From assembly GCA_016748015.1 (NCBI GenBank), contig JAAOMT010000523.1, positions 1,351,595 to 1,415,594 of the forward strand: a stretch of 64,000 nucleotides of DNA, written 5' to 3'. The notes under the pieces were generated by a model. The model had not been told where the DNA came from. It saw only the letters and a program-made list of their open reading frames with translations, and did no database searches. Positions 44,978-56,040 of this stretch are shown here, in pieces (within the stretch, counting starts at the first letter, position 1; every line of letters starts with the position of its first letter). The position numbers and the translations under genes are program-made. The DNA is from Geosiphon pyriformis. Taxonomy: Eukaryota > Glomeromycota > Glomeromycetes > Archaeosporales > Geosiphonaceae.

Positions 44978-45763
44978 TCATCCATATATTGTTTGTGATA
45001 TGATATCAACATATTCACAAAGCTGTGGAAAGTCTGGAATAGTGCTTAGTGGTTGATCCTCTATTTCTGTGGTCAAATATCCAATGATGATTCCTTCTGA
45101 TATATTAACAACATTTCTGGTGTTGTTGTAGATGGGAATTTTGATGTGGTTATAGTTCTTGGCTGGTATGTGGAGATTGATGAGTCCAACTTTTCCTAAT
45201 TCACAAAGACTTGCTTCTGCTTCAAAAATTTGTGCTTGGTCTTTTACCTCCCTCTTTATTGTTATCATGTACTGGTTATATGATAGAATAGAAATTGCTT
45301 GACTGGTTGAGATAATTTCTCCTTGGCCAACCATTTTTTCTTCTGCCATATTGACTGGCACATCTATTCTACCTGTTGATCCAAATCTCTGTATTCCTCT
45401 CGCTGTTATTCCTAATTCCTTCCTCTTTCCCACTAATACTAACTGAGCTACTCTAACCAGAGGCAGGAATATTGCCTGTGCTATCTTTTTGTTAAGCTCT
45501 ATTATATAGGCTTTTTCTGAGTTATTTTGTAGCATAGTGATGATATTTCCTACATATCCCATGTCAATTATTCCCCCTCTAATGTTTATTCCTCTTTTCA
45601 CTAAACTACTCCTAGATGCTAATTGAATTATTGTTGTTGCTAGAATTTCCAGTGCTACTTTCAGATCAATACAGATGTGTGAATGTGGTTCCAATTTGAT
45701 GGCCTTTTTTTCTGGATATCTCAGATCAAATCTTGCATTAGTATCATGCACTTGTTCTGGCAT
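44978..45763 (-). CDS. dUTPase domain and linker of element 2 (261 codons open)
   Basis: The five dUTPase motifs are FDLR, LASRSSLVKRGI, GGIIDMGYVGNI (catalytic Asp and Tyr present), KIAQAIFLPL and RGIQRFGSTG (one Gly replaced by Arg). The domain covers about residues 1-135, close to a normal trimeric dUTPase subunit length. It sits in the same frame as the protease upstream and RT downstream. The rest is a linker with IPIYNNTRNV and IIIGYLTTEIED. As in element 1, its first Met is internal to the polyprotein. Confidence 0.88.
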   Translation of the reverse strand: MPEQVHDTNARFDLRYPEKKAIKLEPHSHICIDLKVALEILATTIIQLASRSSLVKRGINIRGGIIDMGYVGNIITMLQNNSEKAYIIELNKKIAQAIFLPLVRVAQLVLVGKRKELGITARGIQRFGSTGRIDVPVNMAEEKMVGQGEIISTSQAISILSYNQYMITIKREVKDQAQIFEAEASLCELGKVGLINLHIPAKNYNHIKIPIYNNTRNVVNISEGIIIGYLTTEIEDQPLSTIPDFPQLCEYVDIISQTIYG

Positions 45764-45895
45764 GATACCTTTGTTATTATCACTAAACCATTTAAGTTCT
45801 TGGTTTTTGGTGAGGTCAGAAAGTGTAATATATTGTTCGGGATCTGAATCGGAGTTTGAATCTGAGTTTATACCATTGTTATTGTTATTGCCATT

Positions 45896-46690
45896 TTAAC
45901 TGAAGCTTGAACTGTTGTTATTGTTATCGTCGTCAGAGTTTGAAGTGCAATTAATTGGTGATTCTGATTTCGATGTGCAGCTGCTGATTGGTTCTTCTTC
46001 CTCTGAGATTATGTAGATTATGCGTGGTGGTAGATTGTAGATAGGGTTACACTCATCACAATACTGAAAGTCACATGAGATCAAACAGTAGTTACATAGT
46101 CGGGTGTTTATCTCTTCCAAGCATTGCTCCTGTTTCTTTTTCATGAGTGCTAATTGTTAGTAGTGCTCATAGAATTCCTCTGGATTGTCTTTAATGTCAC
46201 CGAAAGCATTGAAGGTTTGGACATATTTAGGCTCAGGTAAAGATAGTGGGTTGTTTTTAATTTCTCTTAGCTCCTCTGTTGTAGCGCCTTTTGACATAGC
46301 ATATGCCATTCTCCAGATTTTATTTTCATCATGTGGGTATTCTTCTAGATGTCTTAATGCTTGTTTCCAGGCGTTGTCAATGGGCATTCCCTTTCATACC
46401 CAGTCATTGATTAGGATTGTGTATTGGCATGTCTCATCGCATGCTTTTCCTCTTCCAGGAATGTCTTTTCACATTCCTTTATTTAAGAAAGTATCTCCAC
46501 AAGCTAAACACAAGGTGCCATCCCATTTTCCTATTTTTGGTGGTTGTCCATCACGTTCGAGGACACATGGGCAACAGTAATATTTGGTTGTGATGGACTA
46601 TTTCTTATCTTTGTTGCAACATGCGCCCATTAATGACAATTTCTTGCCACAATTGATGCACACTAGCTTGAGTCGACAGTATTGAGCTGG
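45896..46690 (-). pseudogene. Cys-rich putative zinc-binding region, element 2
   Basis: The Cys pattern of element 1 is repeated: CINC, CC, CCPC and CLAC (about 46480-46660), then CNYC with YCDEC (about 46030-46110), followed by an acidic Ser/Asn-rich segment leading to the dUTPase. Between them lies a helical part (46157-46387) with LEEYPHDENKIWRMAYAM. The function is unknown. Confidence 0.6.
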
Positions 46691-47049
46691 GAGTTGGCAA
46701 GTGTATGAGACATAAGTTGACTCATTGGCTAGTGTTGGCTCTTCTTCTCGTTCCTTCCCTTTTCCTTTTTTTTCCCAACTCCATTCAGTGGTTGGTTTGC
46801 TCTGGCTGTCATTACTCCATGCTCCTAGGTTTGGCTCTCAAGCAAGTTCTTTTTCTTCCTTCTTCTTTCCCTTGTTATCTCATGAGAGTATGGGTAGTAG
46901 TTTGTTGTGGTTGACATCGGCCCAGGAAACTTGGTAAGCTTCCCAGATAGGTTTTTTTTTCTTCTCCTCCAGTTTGATCAATAGTTTCTCTCTTGAAAGA
47001 GTCTTGAAGTGGCCACACATGGCTGGTACACATATGTGTTGGCCCTAAT

Positions 47050-47710
47050 ATGTTAGCTGGAGTTCCTGGGTGTTTCAGTCTAACATTGCATTGACTTGGA
47101 ATAGCCAGTCATTACTAACGAGAGCTTAGTATTGGGTGGCTTCTATCACTAAAACTTTAATGGAAGTCACGATGTTGTTGATTTTGAAAGAGAAGTCATT
47201 GATTTTGCTGATTGGAGTTTTGGTCACTCCATCAGTGGTGATAATTCTGGTACTGGCAGTTCAGTCAACTTGGCGACCTAATTAATTCATAAGTTGTTGT
47301 GTGATGATGTTATCTGCTGAACCACTGTCAAGGATCAATTTGATGAATTGTCTTTCAACTTTGGCATTAGTGTACATCGCAATGATCAGTTTGGCTTCAA
47401 GAGTGGCTCCACTAAATAATGGTGTTGCAGTTGTTTCCTCGAATTTGAATGAGAAGATAGCAGCCAAGAACTCGTCTTCAGTGATGATAGCAGGTGGGAT
47501 ATTACTGGTAAGTAGTTGTTTTTGGGCAAATACTGGATTATTGGCTGAGGCATCTTTTGGAGTGACCAGAAGACTTAAATAGTTCTAGGAATTCGAGTTC
47601 TAGGGTTGACCAGTATCCGAATTCTACTGGCATAATTCAGATGGTTGTTGTGAAGAACTGGAAATCAGTTGATGGACCACCATCGCCAATCTTCAGCTTT
47701 GTTGAGTCAT
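47050..47710 (-). pseudogene. protease region of element 2
   Basis: KLILDSGSADNIITQQLM (near 47295-47345) is the intact active-site block, and ALVSNDWL lies near 47105-47130. Several stops (Trp/Gln codons) interrupt the frame, which is continuous with gag and dUTPase. Confidence 0.78.
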
Positions 47711-47851
47711 TCTTGGTCTTTGTGTTCCATTGGGTGATAAGTTTTGGAGTGGTGTTTGAATTTGTTGGGATTGATATATTATTTGCAGCTGTGGTTGTTG
47801 ATAAATTACTTGTGGCTGCGGTTAATAAATTGGAGCTAGATATACTGGTGG

Positions 47852-49771
47852 TTAATACATTGATTGCTGCGTCATTGGTGCATAATAAGGTAAGTATTGG
47901 TATTGTTCTTGATTTTGCTGGGAACTCGGAGCTGGGAACCAGCGATCAGGGTTTCGATATTGATTTCCTGATCGTTGGTTATTTAAACATTGGCAGTAAT
48001 CAATTTGTATGTGTTCTTGTCTACCACAATAGTGGCAAACATGCATTTTTTGTTGCCACTGTTGATTGGCCGGAAATGATAGACGTGACTGATTTTGGAC
48101 ATGATTGGAGTTTCTCTGATTGTTGCATTGTTGTGGTGGTTGATAGATTGCTCAATTGTTAGCTAAATACTCCTCTAATTTTTGATTAATGGAATCACTA
48201 AATTGTTTCAATCTAGAATCCAATTTAGATGATCTATTCATTATTAGATTAACAGCTTGGGTGTGGTTAGCTTTGAGTTCGGCTGCTTCAAAATCTCTGG
48301 TGTTAGTGATGGCTGCTTGTAAATCTGCTGGGTGTAGTAGATGTATGCACTGGAAGATACTACTGCATAAGTTTCTGATAAATTGATTCAAAATAAGGGC
48401 CATTGTAAAATAATCAGCATTGATAACTTGGATCTGGTGCAGGCATCTATAGAATTATCCCAAGTATGTGGTAACAGCTTCAGTGTCCCCTTGTTTAATG
48501 GTAGTGAAAGTATTTACCAAATGATTGATACTATTATTATTACTGAAGTATCTTAGGAACTCCTGTTTAAATGCATTGAATGTTTGAGGTTTTGTGGCTA
48601 AGCTTTAATACTATGAATCCGCAGTATCTTGGAGGAAATATGGAATTGTCTGAAGAGCTCTATCGTTGTTCCAATTGTTTGCCGTAATTGCTTTGACAAC
48701 GTTATTCAACCAAGCTTGAACATTATCCTCTTTACTGGTGAATTTTTCTAATTTGGCGATTGGTGCATAGGCCATTGGTACTATAGGTTGCTAGGGCTGT
48801 TGAGGCGGCTGTTGCTGAAGTTGTTGAAAAGGTAACAATTGTTGGGGTGGTACTTGAAGTGGTTGAATTGGCTTACTGATTGGCTCAATTAGTGGTTGAT
48901 CAATGACAATAATTGGAGGTAGGTTTTGCTGATGAATTAAATCAGGGTTTTGATTTCTTTGATTTGGTAGGGTGTGAATATTCAGAGTTTTGATTTCCAA
49001 ATTTTCTAGATTTAGATTTTGCTGAGTTTGAAGATTTGGGGTTTCAACTTCTGGGTTTTTAGTGATTGGATGCTGGTAAGTGAATTCTTGATCCTTTAAT
49101 TCTTCTTCCTCTTTTTCTGATTCCGTTACTTCTCATGGATCAGAAATTCTGAAATTTGGTGGAGGCAGTAGTGATCAAAGTTCTGATGGGGTTGATGATC
49201 GTAAATTAAATCCCTTAAAGTATTCGCCATATGGTCTTAATAATTCTGTTTTCTTTTGTCTACTTTGAAATGGAAATTGTTCAAATACTGCTGTCGTAGT
49301 TGATGGAAACACATCTGTTGATAATATGTTGATGGCACTTCTAAGTGTATAGTGATAGGATGGGTTGTTTGGGAATTCAATTCTGTTTTTCTTCCAAGTA
49401 GGTAATTGTATTTTTCTGGATGTTACTGCTGGTGTTTGTAGTTTTCTTTTGCCTTTACTAGTGTATGTAATTGGATATCTTTGTTGGATGTGATGTTCAA
49501 TTTCTTTGTTGATCTCAGTGATGATGGATGCAAAATTATGATTTGTTGGTAGGTTGGTGTTTTGAATTAATTCTCTATAGAAAGTTTCCCTTGCTAATTC
49601 AGTATTCACTGGTGTTCTTAACAAAGAGGAAATTTTTTCGTTGATGTAGAAATTGAAGGCTGATTTAGTGGATATATGATTGTGGTTTAATCATAAGTAT
49701 TGACAATAGTGTTGAAATAAGAATTTTGCGAATCCTAAATGGTTTGCTCCTATATTTTTTGATTCTGCCAC
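47852..49771 (-). pseudogene. Gag of element 2
   Basis: It starts at GTG 49769-49771 with no in-frame ATG nearby. The N-terminal domain (49175-49771), the Gln/Pro-rich linker (48791-49000), the capsid-like domain with FLRYFSNNNSIN and LNQFIRNL (48152-48720) and the zinc knuckle VCHYCGRQEHIQIDY (about 48000-48045, last Cys now Tyr) follow in order. Stops are scattered, and the same frame leads into protease. Confidence 0.82.
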
Positions 49772-49813
49772 TTTTGGATGGTGTTTGTTGGTGTGGGTTT
49801 TCTGTAGAATTAT

Positions 49814-49831
49814 ACCTCACAGAGAGCACCA
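49814..49831 (-). other. primer binding site of element 2
   Basis: TGGTGCTCTCTGTGAGGT on the minus strand, 2 nt from the LTR, is the same site as in element 1 with one base different. It is compatible with an elongator-tRNA-Met-like primer. Confidence 0.75.
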
Positions 49832-49833
49832 AA

Positions 49834-50738
49834 TGTTATAGGTGATTATTTCTGCTGTGGAATTAAATAACAACCCCATAACTTGGTGCTCAAAAGCTAT
49901 CTTGATTTCTGTTGATGTTAGTATTAGTAATCTGAAGGTTTTGATATCTGAAGGTTTTGGGTTAAGTTCTTTGTATAATGAACAGAGATTCAATTGTAAT
50001 TGTAATAATCTTCGGAATTGCAATTCCATCCAATTTTTTTCTCAATGTGGAGGCCAGATTTATTCTGGCAGTTGTGCCTTTCTGGTAAACTATCCAATAA
50101 TATATAAAATTCTACTCTTATTTCTGGGTCTTTTACCAGGCTATCCGTGATGTCAATAACTCAGCGCTTTTAATCCTTAATCAATTAGTATAAAACAACA
50201 AAGCAAAGACAGAAAAGAAAAGAAAAGAAAGAAAGCAAATAATATAAAATAAAGCAAATAAGCCAAAATGATTCTGATTTGTATTCTGTCAATAGCCATG
50301 ATTAAGAGCTATTGTTCCAGTATAGTTAAGTATTAGTTACTATCAACACTTCATGTTGATAGTAAAGAAGGAATTTGATATAGTGAATAATTATTTTATT
50401 TGAGAATTGTAGTAACTAAGCTAAGAATTCTTGGTATTGATTCTGTCTTTTTCTGTTTCTAATACTACTGTTATATATATATATTTGAGATTCCTCAATT
50501 CCTCAATTTCTTGCAACAAGAATCTTGGAATTTCTGAAATTCTGCGATTTCTGATGAGAGGAATCCTGAGATTCTGGAATCCTGCAATTCCTTGTCAGAG
50601 AATCCTAAAATTCCTGGAATCCTGCAATTTCTCTGAGAAGAATCTTGGAATTCCACATTTACTACATTTACATCCCATTGGCTAATATCTATTGACTAAT
50701 AATAATAATACTATATTTTCTATATTCTATAAGTAATA
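49834..50738 (-). repeat. 5' LTR of element 2 (905 bp)
   Basis: It starts TGTTAT and ends GTAATA (C-to-T in the terminal GTAACA), with the same length as its partner. The stem-loop 2 loop is acttcat here too, so this form predates the insertion. A TATA-like run is at about 50471-50483. Confidence 0.93.
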
Positions 50739-50742
50739 GCAT

Positions 50743-51742
50743 CATCACATCGCCAATGTCATTCATCGCAAAAATTTGAATGTTAATTGGATTAAGATTA
50801 AGGGCCATTCGGGTGTTTTAAGCAACATGCATGCTAATGTGCTGGCTAAGGATGCTGCTCTTTCTGCCTGGCACTTGCCTCACTTAGTTAGTGAAAGGTT
50901 TTTGAAGGCTGGTGTTGATATGGTTTCTGGTAATTTGAGACATTTTGTTCATAACATATTCAGGTCAATCCATTGTGCACATTGGGAGATTGGTTCTGGT
51001 TCTTGGGTTGTTTCAGGTTGTTTGCATGCTAATATTGACTGGTTAAAGTCTTCTCTAGTGTAGCATCCGGATTCTCACATGGCAACTGGTTTTACTAATG
51101 TTTAGATGGCTGGTTTTTGCACATATTTTATGAAAGCCCTTTATCATTGCCTTTCTGTAGCTGTGCGAAAGTGTCTGTATAATAGGGGTTATTCCAGTGT
51201 AGTTTGTTTGTTCTGTGGTAAAGTTGAAATCTCAGACCATGTTTTTTTTTGCTCTTCTAACACTGATATTCGCACCAGTTTGTTGAACACTTATGCAGCT
51301 GCTTGGAAGGTGCGTTCTGGTCTGTCTCACTCTTTTTCATGCATATTGCAGTTGTTGTTGACTTGCATTTCAAATGTGACTGTCAGTATGGCCCTGTGTA
51401 AGGGCTTTCAGTGATTGGTATCATAAAGCTGTTTCTGTTTACAAGGATCCTAAAGTGGCAGTGGTTAATATTGTGAATTTTGTATGTGAGTTTTGTCTTG
51501 CATTTCATGATGATATCTGGCTGGTCTGTGCAAAACACCAGGTTATTATGGAGAGGAATAAGTTGATTCCACATGATGGTTCTATTTTTGTTGCTGTTTC
51601 TGGTTTTTCTACATGGCTTTCGGCTGGGGTGATTAAATTGTTGGATGTTGCTGATGCACTTGGCATTAGTTTTGGATATTGTAAGCATTGTTTGTTTTAT
51701 GCAGATGTTGGTAACATGGCTTCTGTTCATATAAGTGCATAG
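50743..51742 (+). pseudogene. LINE C RNase H second half and C-terminus
   Basis: The frame resumes with HHIANVIHRKNLNVNWIKIK and GHSGVLSNMHANVLAK, the end of RNase H. It then has HPDSHMATGF, and a finger CLFCGKVEISDHVFFC (about 51208-51260) typical of the end of this LINE. A frameshift near 51410 moves it to the frame that ends SVHISA at about 51742. Confidence 0.85.
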
Positions 51743-51929
51743 TGTTGTTTTGACTAGTCTGAGTGTCTGGTCACGTGTAGCAAAGGCATGATTCGTGCCT
51801 AGTTTAGATTATTTGTATGATGTATAGTACTAAGTAGCATTTAGACTTCACTCACTAAACTTTTAATAATAAAATAATAAATCCAAACCATTTTTGCTTA
51901 ATTATAAGACTATTATTAACTCTAATATT

Positions 51930-53690
51930 ACTGTTATAAAAAACTTTTAAAAATTTTGGCTTTAGTGTTGGTGTCAAATCTGCCATATCTAAAAAGAAAA
52001 AAAAGATAATATTAATAACAGAGAGATTTTTGTTAAGAAATTAAGTAATTGTTTATAAAGTTCAGAGATTGGTAATATTACTAAATCTAATAGTATTGAC
52101 ATAGAAGAAAAGTGTCTGGTTAAAAAAATCAGCTTTGATTATAGTGAAAATAATGCTTTTACTAAAGAGAATTCTAATTAAATACCTAAAAGTTTATGGA
52201 TAAAAACCAAGAAAACATTAAAAAAACCATTAAAAAAAATTAATTTCTTAAGTAATAATGATAATAACATTCTGTTGGATGCTTTTTTAATGTTTTTCCT
52301 CTCTTTTAAAAACTTGGTTAATGTTTTTGTTAGAAAATCTTTTACTTTGAATATCGGGCTAGACAAGGTTGCTGGCAAAATATCACAAGAGAAATACATA
52401 ATTATTGAAAAATTATTTTTAAAAATCAATGGTTTTGAAGAGTATTTACCTCTTCAAAATTTGCTGGAATTATCAGAGCAACTTTTATTTTTAAATCAAG
52501 TTTAATATAAGCTATTAAAAAAACTAAAAATGCAAAAATTCTGGTAAACACCAATCTCAAAAAATTTTCTGTGTATTCAAATTGGACTGTAATATTAAAA
52601 AAATCTCAATTGGTATTTTAACTAAAACTGTACATGCTGCACTTTCTAAATTCAGGTTAATTAAGTCAATCAAAATACAATTAATAAGACTGTAGCAAAA
52701 AGCTGTGGTCAAATTAAATGAAGCAGATCATGCTAATTTAGTCACAACAAGATAGTTTGTTTTAATTAGAAAAAATACAATACATATAGCTAGGGCTAAT
52801 AAAAACAAAAAATCATAAAATACAAAAGATAATTATAAAGCATTGTTATATACTCTATTAATAAGAACAAATGCACATAATATTTGAAATTACATTAATT
52901 TAGTAGATAGGAAAACATGTGTTATTAATTATTATTTAGTTATATATGTTTGAGCCAAATGTGCAGTTGTTTGTTTTAATTCTGTCACATTATTAAATAC
53001 TGTTATGGGAATCACACTAGTGTTAAAAGGTGCTAATTTATACTGGTCTTATTTAGACTCTACCAAATATGTTAAGTAAGAGAATTTAAGTCATATGTTA
53101 TTGGACTGTTCTGTAAATAAAAATTTTTTTTTTGGTGTTTTATCTTAAAAAATATTGTTGAATACAAATAAAAGCAGACTGGCAGTTATCTATGCCAAAT
53201 ACTTGGCTTTTGTTACTCATTTAATTGCTTTTGGCAGTGTTTTTTAAGCAAAGATTGTTGATAGATTTTTTTTTTCTCTTTCTGCACATAATAGTGTATT
53301 AGATTCTGGTTTTTTCTAAAGATAAAGTCTATCTTGTTAGTTTCTAATAAATTGAATAGTAGGTTTGCTGCTCTTGAACACAGTTTTGTTAGTCTTGCAA
53401 AGCAAGTTAGTAAGCTGGCTAAGAGGTTAAATATATTTAGGCCAATGGTTTTTTAGTCTAGTTCTAAATGTCAGCCATTAGTAACTTTTTTATTACAAAA
53501 TCAAGAAATAGATATAGTAATAAGTAAGAATTTGGGTGTGATTACTAATGGTAAAACTGTAATAAAAGTAGTATTAATAGATTAAGCAACTGTCAAGAGA
53601 TTTGAAAAGAAATTAAACAATTTGTCAAATATGGTTATGGACTTGTTAATTAAGTTAAACAATAAAAGTTTGAATTCAGATATTTCTTTT
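51930..53690 (+). pseudogene. LINE D ORF1 remnant
   Basis: Fragments match LINE A ORF1: SIDIEEKCLVKK, IKTKKTLKKPLKKINFLSNN, FKNLVNVFVRKSFTLNIGLDKVAGKISQEK (52275-52505), an RRM-like ISIGILTKTVHAALSKF and a Lys-rich coil near 53390-53440. Many stops and frameshifts are present. Confidence 0.7.
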
Positions 53691-53699
53691 TATCAATAA

Positions 53700-54720
53700 G
53701 TAGTATGATTTGGTTTATTGTTACATGTAATATTAGAGATATGAACAATTCTACAAAACAAAAGGATACTATTTATTGGCATAAGAATATGAACAATTTG
53801 ATTTTGATTGTTACTAAAACAAAACTAAAAAGAAAGATCTGCACTTGAATTGTTAATAAGTTTGATGATGTTTGTATATTTGTTTCTGGTATGAACTCTG
53901 GCTACTTGAGTTTTGGTGTTGTAATTATTATAAATGTTGTCTTAGCAAGACATGTGTATAAAATTTCTAAAATTCTTGGTCACTTTTTTTCTGTTAAGTT
54001 GCTCTTTAAAAATAAACTTTCTGTATTAATTCTGAGACTATATACTAGTACAATATTAACAATGTGTTTATCTTAAGCTGAAAAAATTAACTCTTTAATT
54101 GTAAAAACTGTAAACAAATCCTCTTTTGTTATCTTAGGTAGTGATTTCAATAAAGGTGGTTCTTATAGATATGCTAGTTTTAAGAGATGCCTTAGTTTGG
54201 GACTGGTCAATTCATTAGTTCGGAGCTCAATTGCAAAAACATTAACATAAATAAATTTTAGAGGTGTCATAAAAACAATTGATTACATTTTTGTTTTTTC
54301 AAATTTGATTAGTATAGTAGTAAATCATAATATAGTGAATGTTAGTAATTACTTTGACACTAATTACCAGACTATTTTTGTTTTTATAAGATTAGGTGAC
54401 TTATTAGATATGCAATTAAATTTTTTGTGCAAATAGGCAAATAAAAAAAATTGAAAGTTTGACACTAAAAATACCAATGAAAAAAAATAAATTAAGTTCA
54501 AAAATGCTATAGTAACTAATACAACAATATTTTCTGACAAGTTTATTACCTCTAAGAGGTTCTTAGATCTAAATGTAATATGAAATATAGTTTGCAAGAT
54601 AATATGTCTTTTAACTAACAAGATATTCAGAAAAAAATGGTTTAAGAACTTTGATAGTATTTTTATCAAAGTCTTCTTTAAGTTTCATAAATTGGAAATC
54701 TTGGTATTAAAAATTGTCAA
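53700..54720 (+). pseudogene. LINE D endonuclease domain
   Basis: VTCNIRDMNN starts it near 53725. VTKTKLK follows (Glu of TESKL now Lys), then SGYLSFGVVIII and KLSVLILRLY (53891-54076). GSDFNKGG (Asp kept), KTIDYIFVF (Asp kept) and FDTNY (TDH now TNY) come next. It is inactive by at least two catalytic losses plus stops. Confidence 0.8.
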
Positions 54721-56040
54721 GTTTTTACGTGTGAATACTGATAATAAGTTTGCTTATTTAATGAATTGCTGGACTTTTTTGAATAATAATTAGTTCTCAA
54801 ATATTGAGATTCTATTAGATTTAATGCTGGTTTTAATTATATACATTCTGCTTTTTTTGGTACAAAAAAATCATATTATATTTGCAAACTTGCCAAGTTT
54901 CTAAGAGCTAAAAAAATAAACATTAAATCTGTTATCAATAAGAGAATAAAAAATTTTGAAATCAATAAAAGTCATATTATTAGAAATGTATTAAAATATC
55001 TCTTTTAGAAGATAGTTTTGGATCATTTAATTGTAAATAATAAGTTGATTCTTAATCTAATTGAAGTCAAATCTACTGTTAATATAATAATAAAGGATTG
55101 AACAAGGAAAAAATTGGTAATGAATGGTGTTTTTAACATATGAAATTGTTAATATTTACTATTAAAGTATATCAATAATAATGCTTTTTTTAGTGTTATA
55201 ATTGCTGTTAGTTTTGATAAATTATAGTGCATAATAAAGAATCTACTTGACAAAAAAACTGCTAGTTAGTCTGGTATTATCAACAAACTATAGATGCATA
55301 ATAATGCCTCTATTTTTATGATGCTCTTAGATCTTTTGAACTCTTATTTAATATGTAAATTTGTGTTTTGCTCATAGAAAGAAGCTTGGGTGTTAATAAT
55401 TCCTAAGTCTTATGAATAAAACAAGGTTTTAACTAATATTAAACCAATTGCCTTGATTAAAACTGCTTATAAAATTTTTTTTTAAAATACTCTTTAATAA
55501 GATTTTATTGGTTTGCAGTAATTTTAATGTTCTTTGTGATGATAATTTTTTTGTGCTAAAGAGCACTTTTACTCAGTCTTTTATTTTTGTTGTAGGCTTA
55601 ATAATTGAGGATGTTTTGAAAAAAGATTGCAAACTTTGATTTGTTTTATAAAATATGTGGAAAGTTTATAACTCTATTAAGTGGTATTATTTTAGGAATA
55701 GTTTTGGTTTGGATTAAAATGTGTAAGAATTTCATCAGGTTTTTTGACAGTATTTATAATAATAGAATAAACTGAATTATAACAAATTATGGACTTACTA
55801 ATAAATACTATGTACATAATAGTTTAGACTAAGGCAAAGTTTTTTCTTCTCTGCTTTGAAAAATCTTTTATGATCTTCTTTTATGTAAAGTTAAGAGATA
55901 TGAAAGCTTTTATGATTACCATATTGATACTAGATTTATTGTCAAAACTGACAAAATAAAATTACAGAATAAATTGTGTTTGTTTCTAGTGGCTAGTGCT
56001 TTTGTTGATAACACAATTTAGGTAGAAAATAGTTAGACAG
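54721..56040 (+). pseudogene. LINE D RT, part before element 3
   Basis: Remnants include IKSVINKRIKNFEINKSHIIRNVL (54925-54990), KPIALIKTAYKIFF (near 55445) and the active-site block AFVDNTI plus TAG (55998-56021), so the second Asp is Asn. It is broken off at 56040 by element 3 and resumes at 60911 in frame for the next codons. Confidence 0.78.

Larger units (their letters stand above)
40493..50738 (-). mobile_element. Ty3/gypsy retrotransposon with dUTPase domain, element 2 (complete, decayed)
   Basis: Two LTRs of equal length (905 bp) and a perfect 4-bp duplication GCAT (40489-40492 and 50739-50742) mark a clean insertion into LINE C. Gag through RNase H (49771 to 43538, minus) lie in one frame broken only by stops, which argues for a single Gag-Pol polyprotein. 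Integrase is in a neighbouring frame. The gene order equals element 1 and there is no N gap, so this is the better reference copy. It is catalytically dead in RT (YLDN) and integrase. Confidence 0.94.
39090..51875 (+). mobile_element. LINE C: 5'-truncated LINE, split by gypsy element 2
   Basis: The two parts are 39090-40492 and 50743-51875. Homology begins just before the RT active site (FVDD at about 39116-39124, intact, followed by TAA at the Trp position) and runs through the thumb and RNase H. After the insertion it continues to the C-terminal stop at about 51742 and a short 3' region with TAA-type tail. Removing element 2 and one GCAT copy keeps the reading frame. It is the best preserved LINE in the window, but it has stops at Trp codons (for example 40004-40006 and about 51061) and a small deletion frameshift near 51410. 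Confidence 0.9.
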
